Shown here one piece after another: positions 5,807-5,875 of a stretch of DNA of 5,875 nt. Source of the stretch: Spirochaetaceae bacterium (lineage in GTDB: Bacteria; Spirochaetota; Spirochaetia; Treponematales; Breznakiellaceae); assembly GCA_031284295.1 (NCBI GenBank), contig JAITAE010000147.1, forward strand, positions 1 to 5,875, written 5' to 3'. The notes under the pieces are model-generated. The model ran no database searches, was not told the origin of the DNA, and saw nothing but the letters and a program-made list of their open reading frames with translations. Numbering within the stretch: the first letter of the stretch is position 1; every line of letters begins with the position of its first letter. The translations under genes were made by a program, and so were the position numbers.

Positions 5807-5875
5807 CCCTCTAAGCCATTCATCCCCGCCCGCCAAGGCCGAAACAGCGCGGACAAAGCCGCAACGCCCTAAGCG

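Larger units (their letters stand above)
5747..5875. other. Non-coding 3' tail after the operon
   Basis: These 129 bases hold the nested inverted repeats, then a C-rich stretch (CATCCCTCT, CATCCCCGCCCGCC) and a GC-rich end. No start codon with a ribosome binding site and no RNA gene is recognised. The octamer GCCATTCA of the hairpin left arm (5759-5766) recurs at 5815-5822. CTAAGC occurs at 5811-5816 and again in the last bases. The stretch looks intergenic and repeat-bearing; what follows it is outside the window. Confidence 0.6.

Noticed and set aside
5750..5875. Minus-strand frame open from the window edge to a TAA at 5750-5752 (41 codons), possibly the end of a converging gene.
   Set aside because: It is short, runs through the perfect inverted repeat and low-complexity C-rich sequence, and the peptide resembles no family I know. 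Such a run is easily expected by chance in GC-rich DNA. Sequence beyond the edge would settle it.
1..5875. Mobile elements, CRISPR arrays, tRNAs, riboswitches (in particular a cobalamin riboswitch) inside the window.
   Set aside because: All sequence up to 5746 is densely coding with gaps of at most 12 nt, leaving no room for a riboswitch or internal promoter region. The operon leader is outside the window.

Overview
The window is most of an ornithine-fermentation operon from an anaerobic, amino-acid-fermenting bacterium. Every gene is on the + strand. The base composition looks moderately GC-rich (estimated by eye, not counted). Ala and Gly codons end mostly in G or C, but AAA and ATA codons are still common. 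That fits a Synergistota-like or higher-GC Firmicutes-like host better than a low-GC Clostridium. This taxonomic guess is weak; the pathway call is strong.

Layout: (1) positions 1-321 are the C-terminal 106 codons of ortB, the PLP-dependent beta subunit of 2-amino-4-ketopentanoate (AKP) thiolase, cut by the window edge. (2) 334-702 is oraS, the small subunit of D-ornithine 4,5-aminomutase. (3) 704-2920 is oraE, the large PLP- and adenosylcobalamin-binding subunit of the same enzyme. (4) 2917-4311 encodes a GlmL/MutL-type ASKHA ATPase-like protein. This family accompanies B12-dependent mutases and is often mislabelled as the DNA mismatch repair protein MutL. (5) 4304-5746 encodes an NhaC-family Na+/H+ antiporter-type membrane protein. 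(6) 5747-5875 is a non-coding tail containing a perfect 15-bp inverted repeat with a 3-nt loop. The inverted repeat lies inside a second, outer 7-bp inverted repeat and has no T-tract.

How they work together: in the oxidative ornithine branch known from Clostridium sticklandii, ornithine is racemised to the D form. OraS/OraE then moves the terminal amino group from C5 to C4, giving 2,4-diaminopentanoate. Ord oxidises this to AKP, and OrtA/OrtB cleave AKP with CoA to acetyl-CoA and D-alanine. Ord, OrtA and the racemase (Orr) are not visible and would be expected upstream or elsewhere. The GlmL-like protein is plausibly a maintenance or reactivation factor for the suicide-prone B12 enzyme. The NhaC protein plausibly handles ion balance or amino-acid exchange. 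Both of those roles are inferred from context.

The gene junctions are very tight (12 nt gap, 1 nt gap, 4-bp overlap, 8-bp overlap), each with a purine-rich ribosome binding site. This indicates one transcript with coupled translation. No promoter is seen in the window; the operon must start upstream. I found no mobile element, CRISPR array, tRNA or rRNA. The system is a known one. The parts least explained by existing knowledge are the GlmL-like ATPase, the transporter's substrate and the structured 3' tail.
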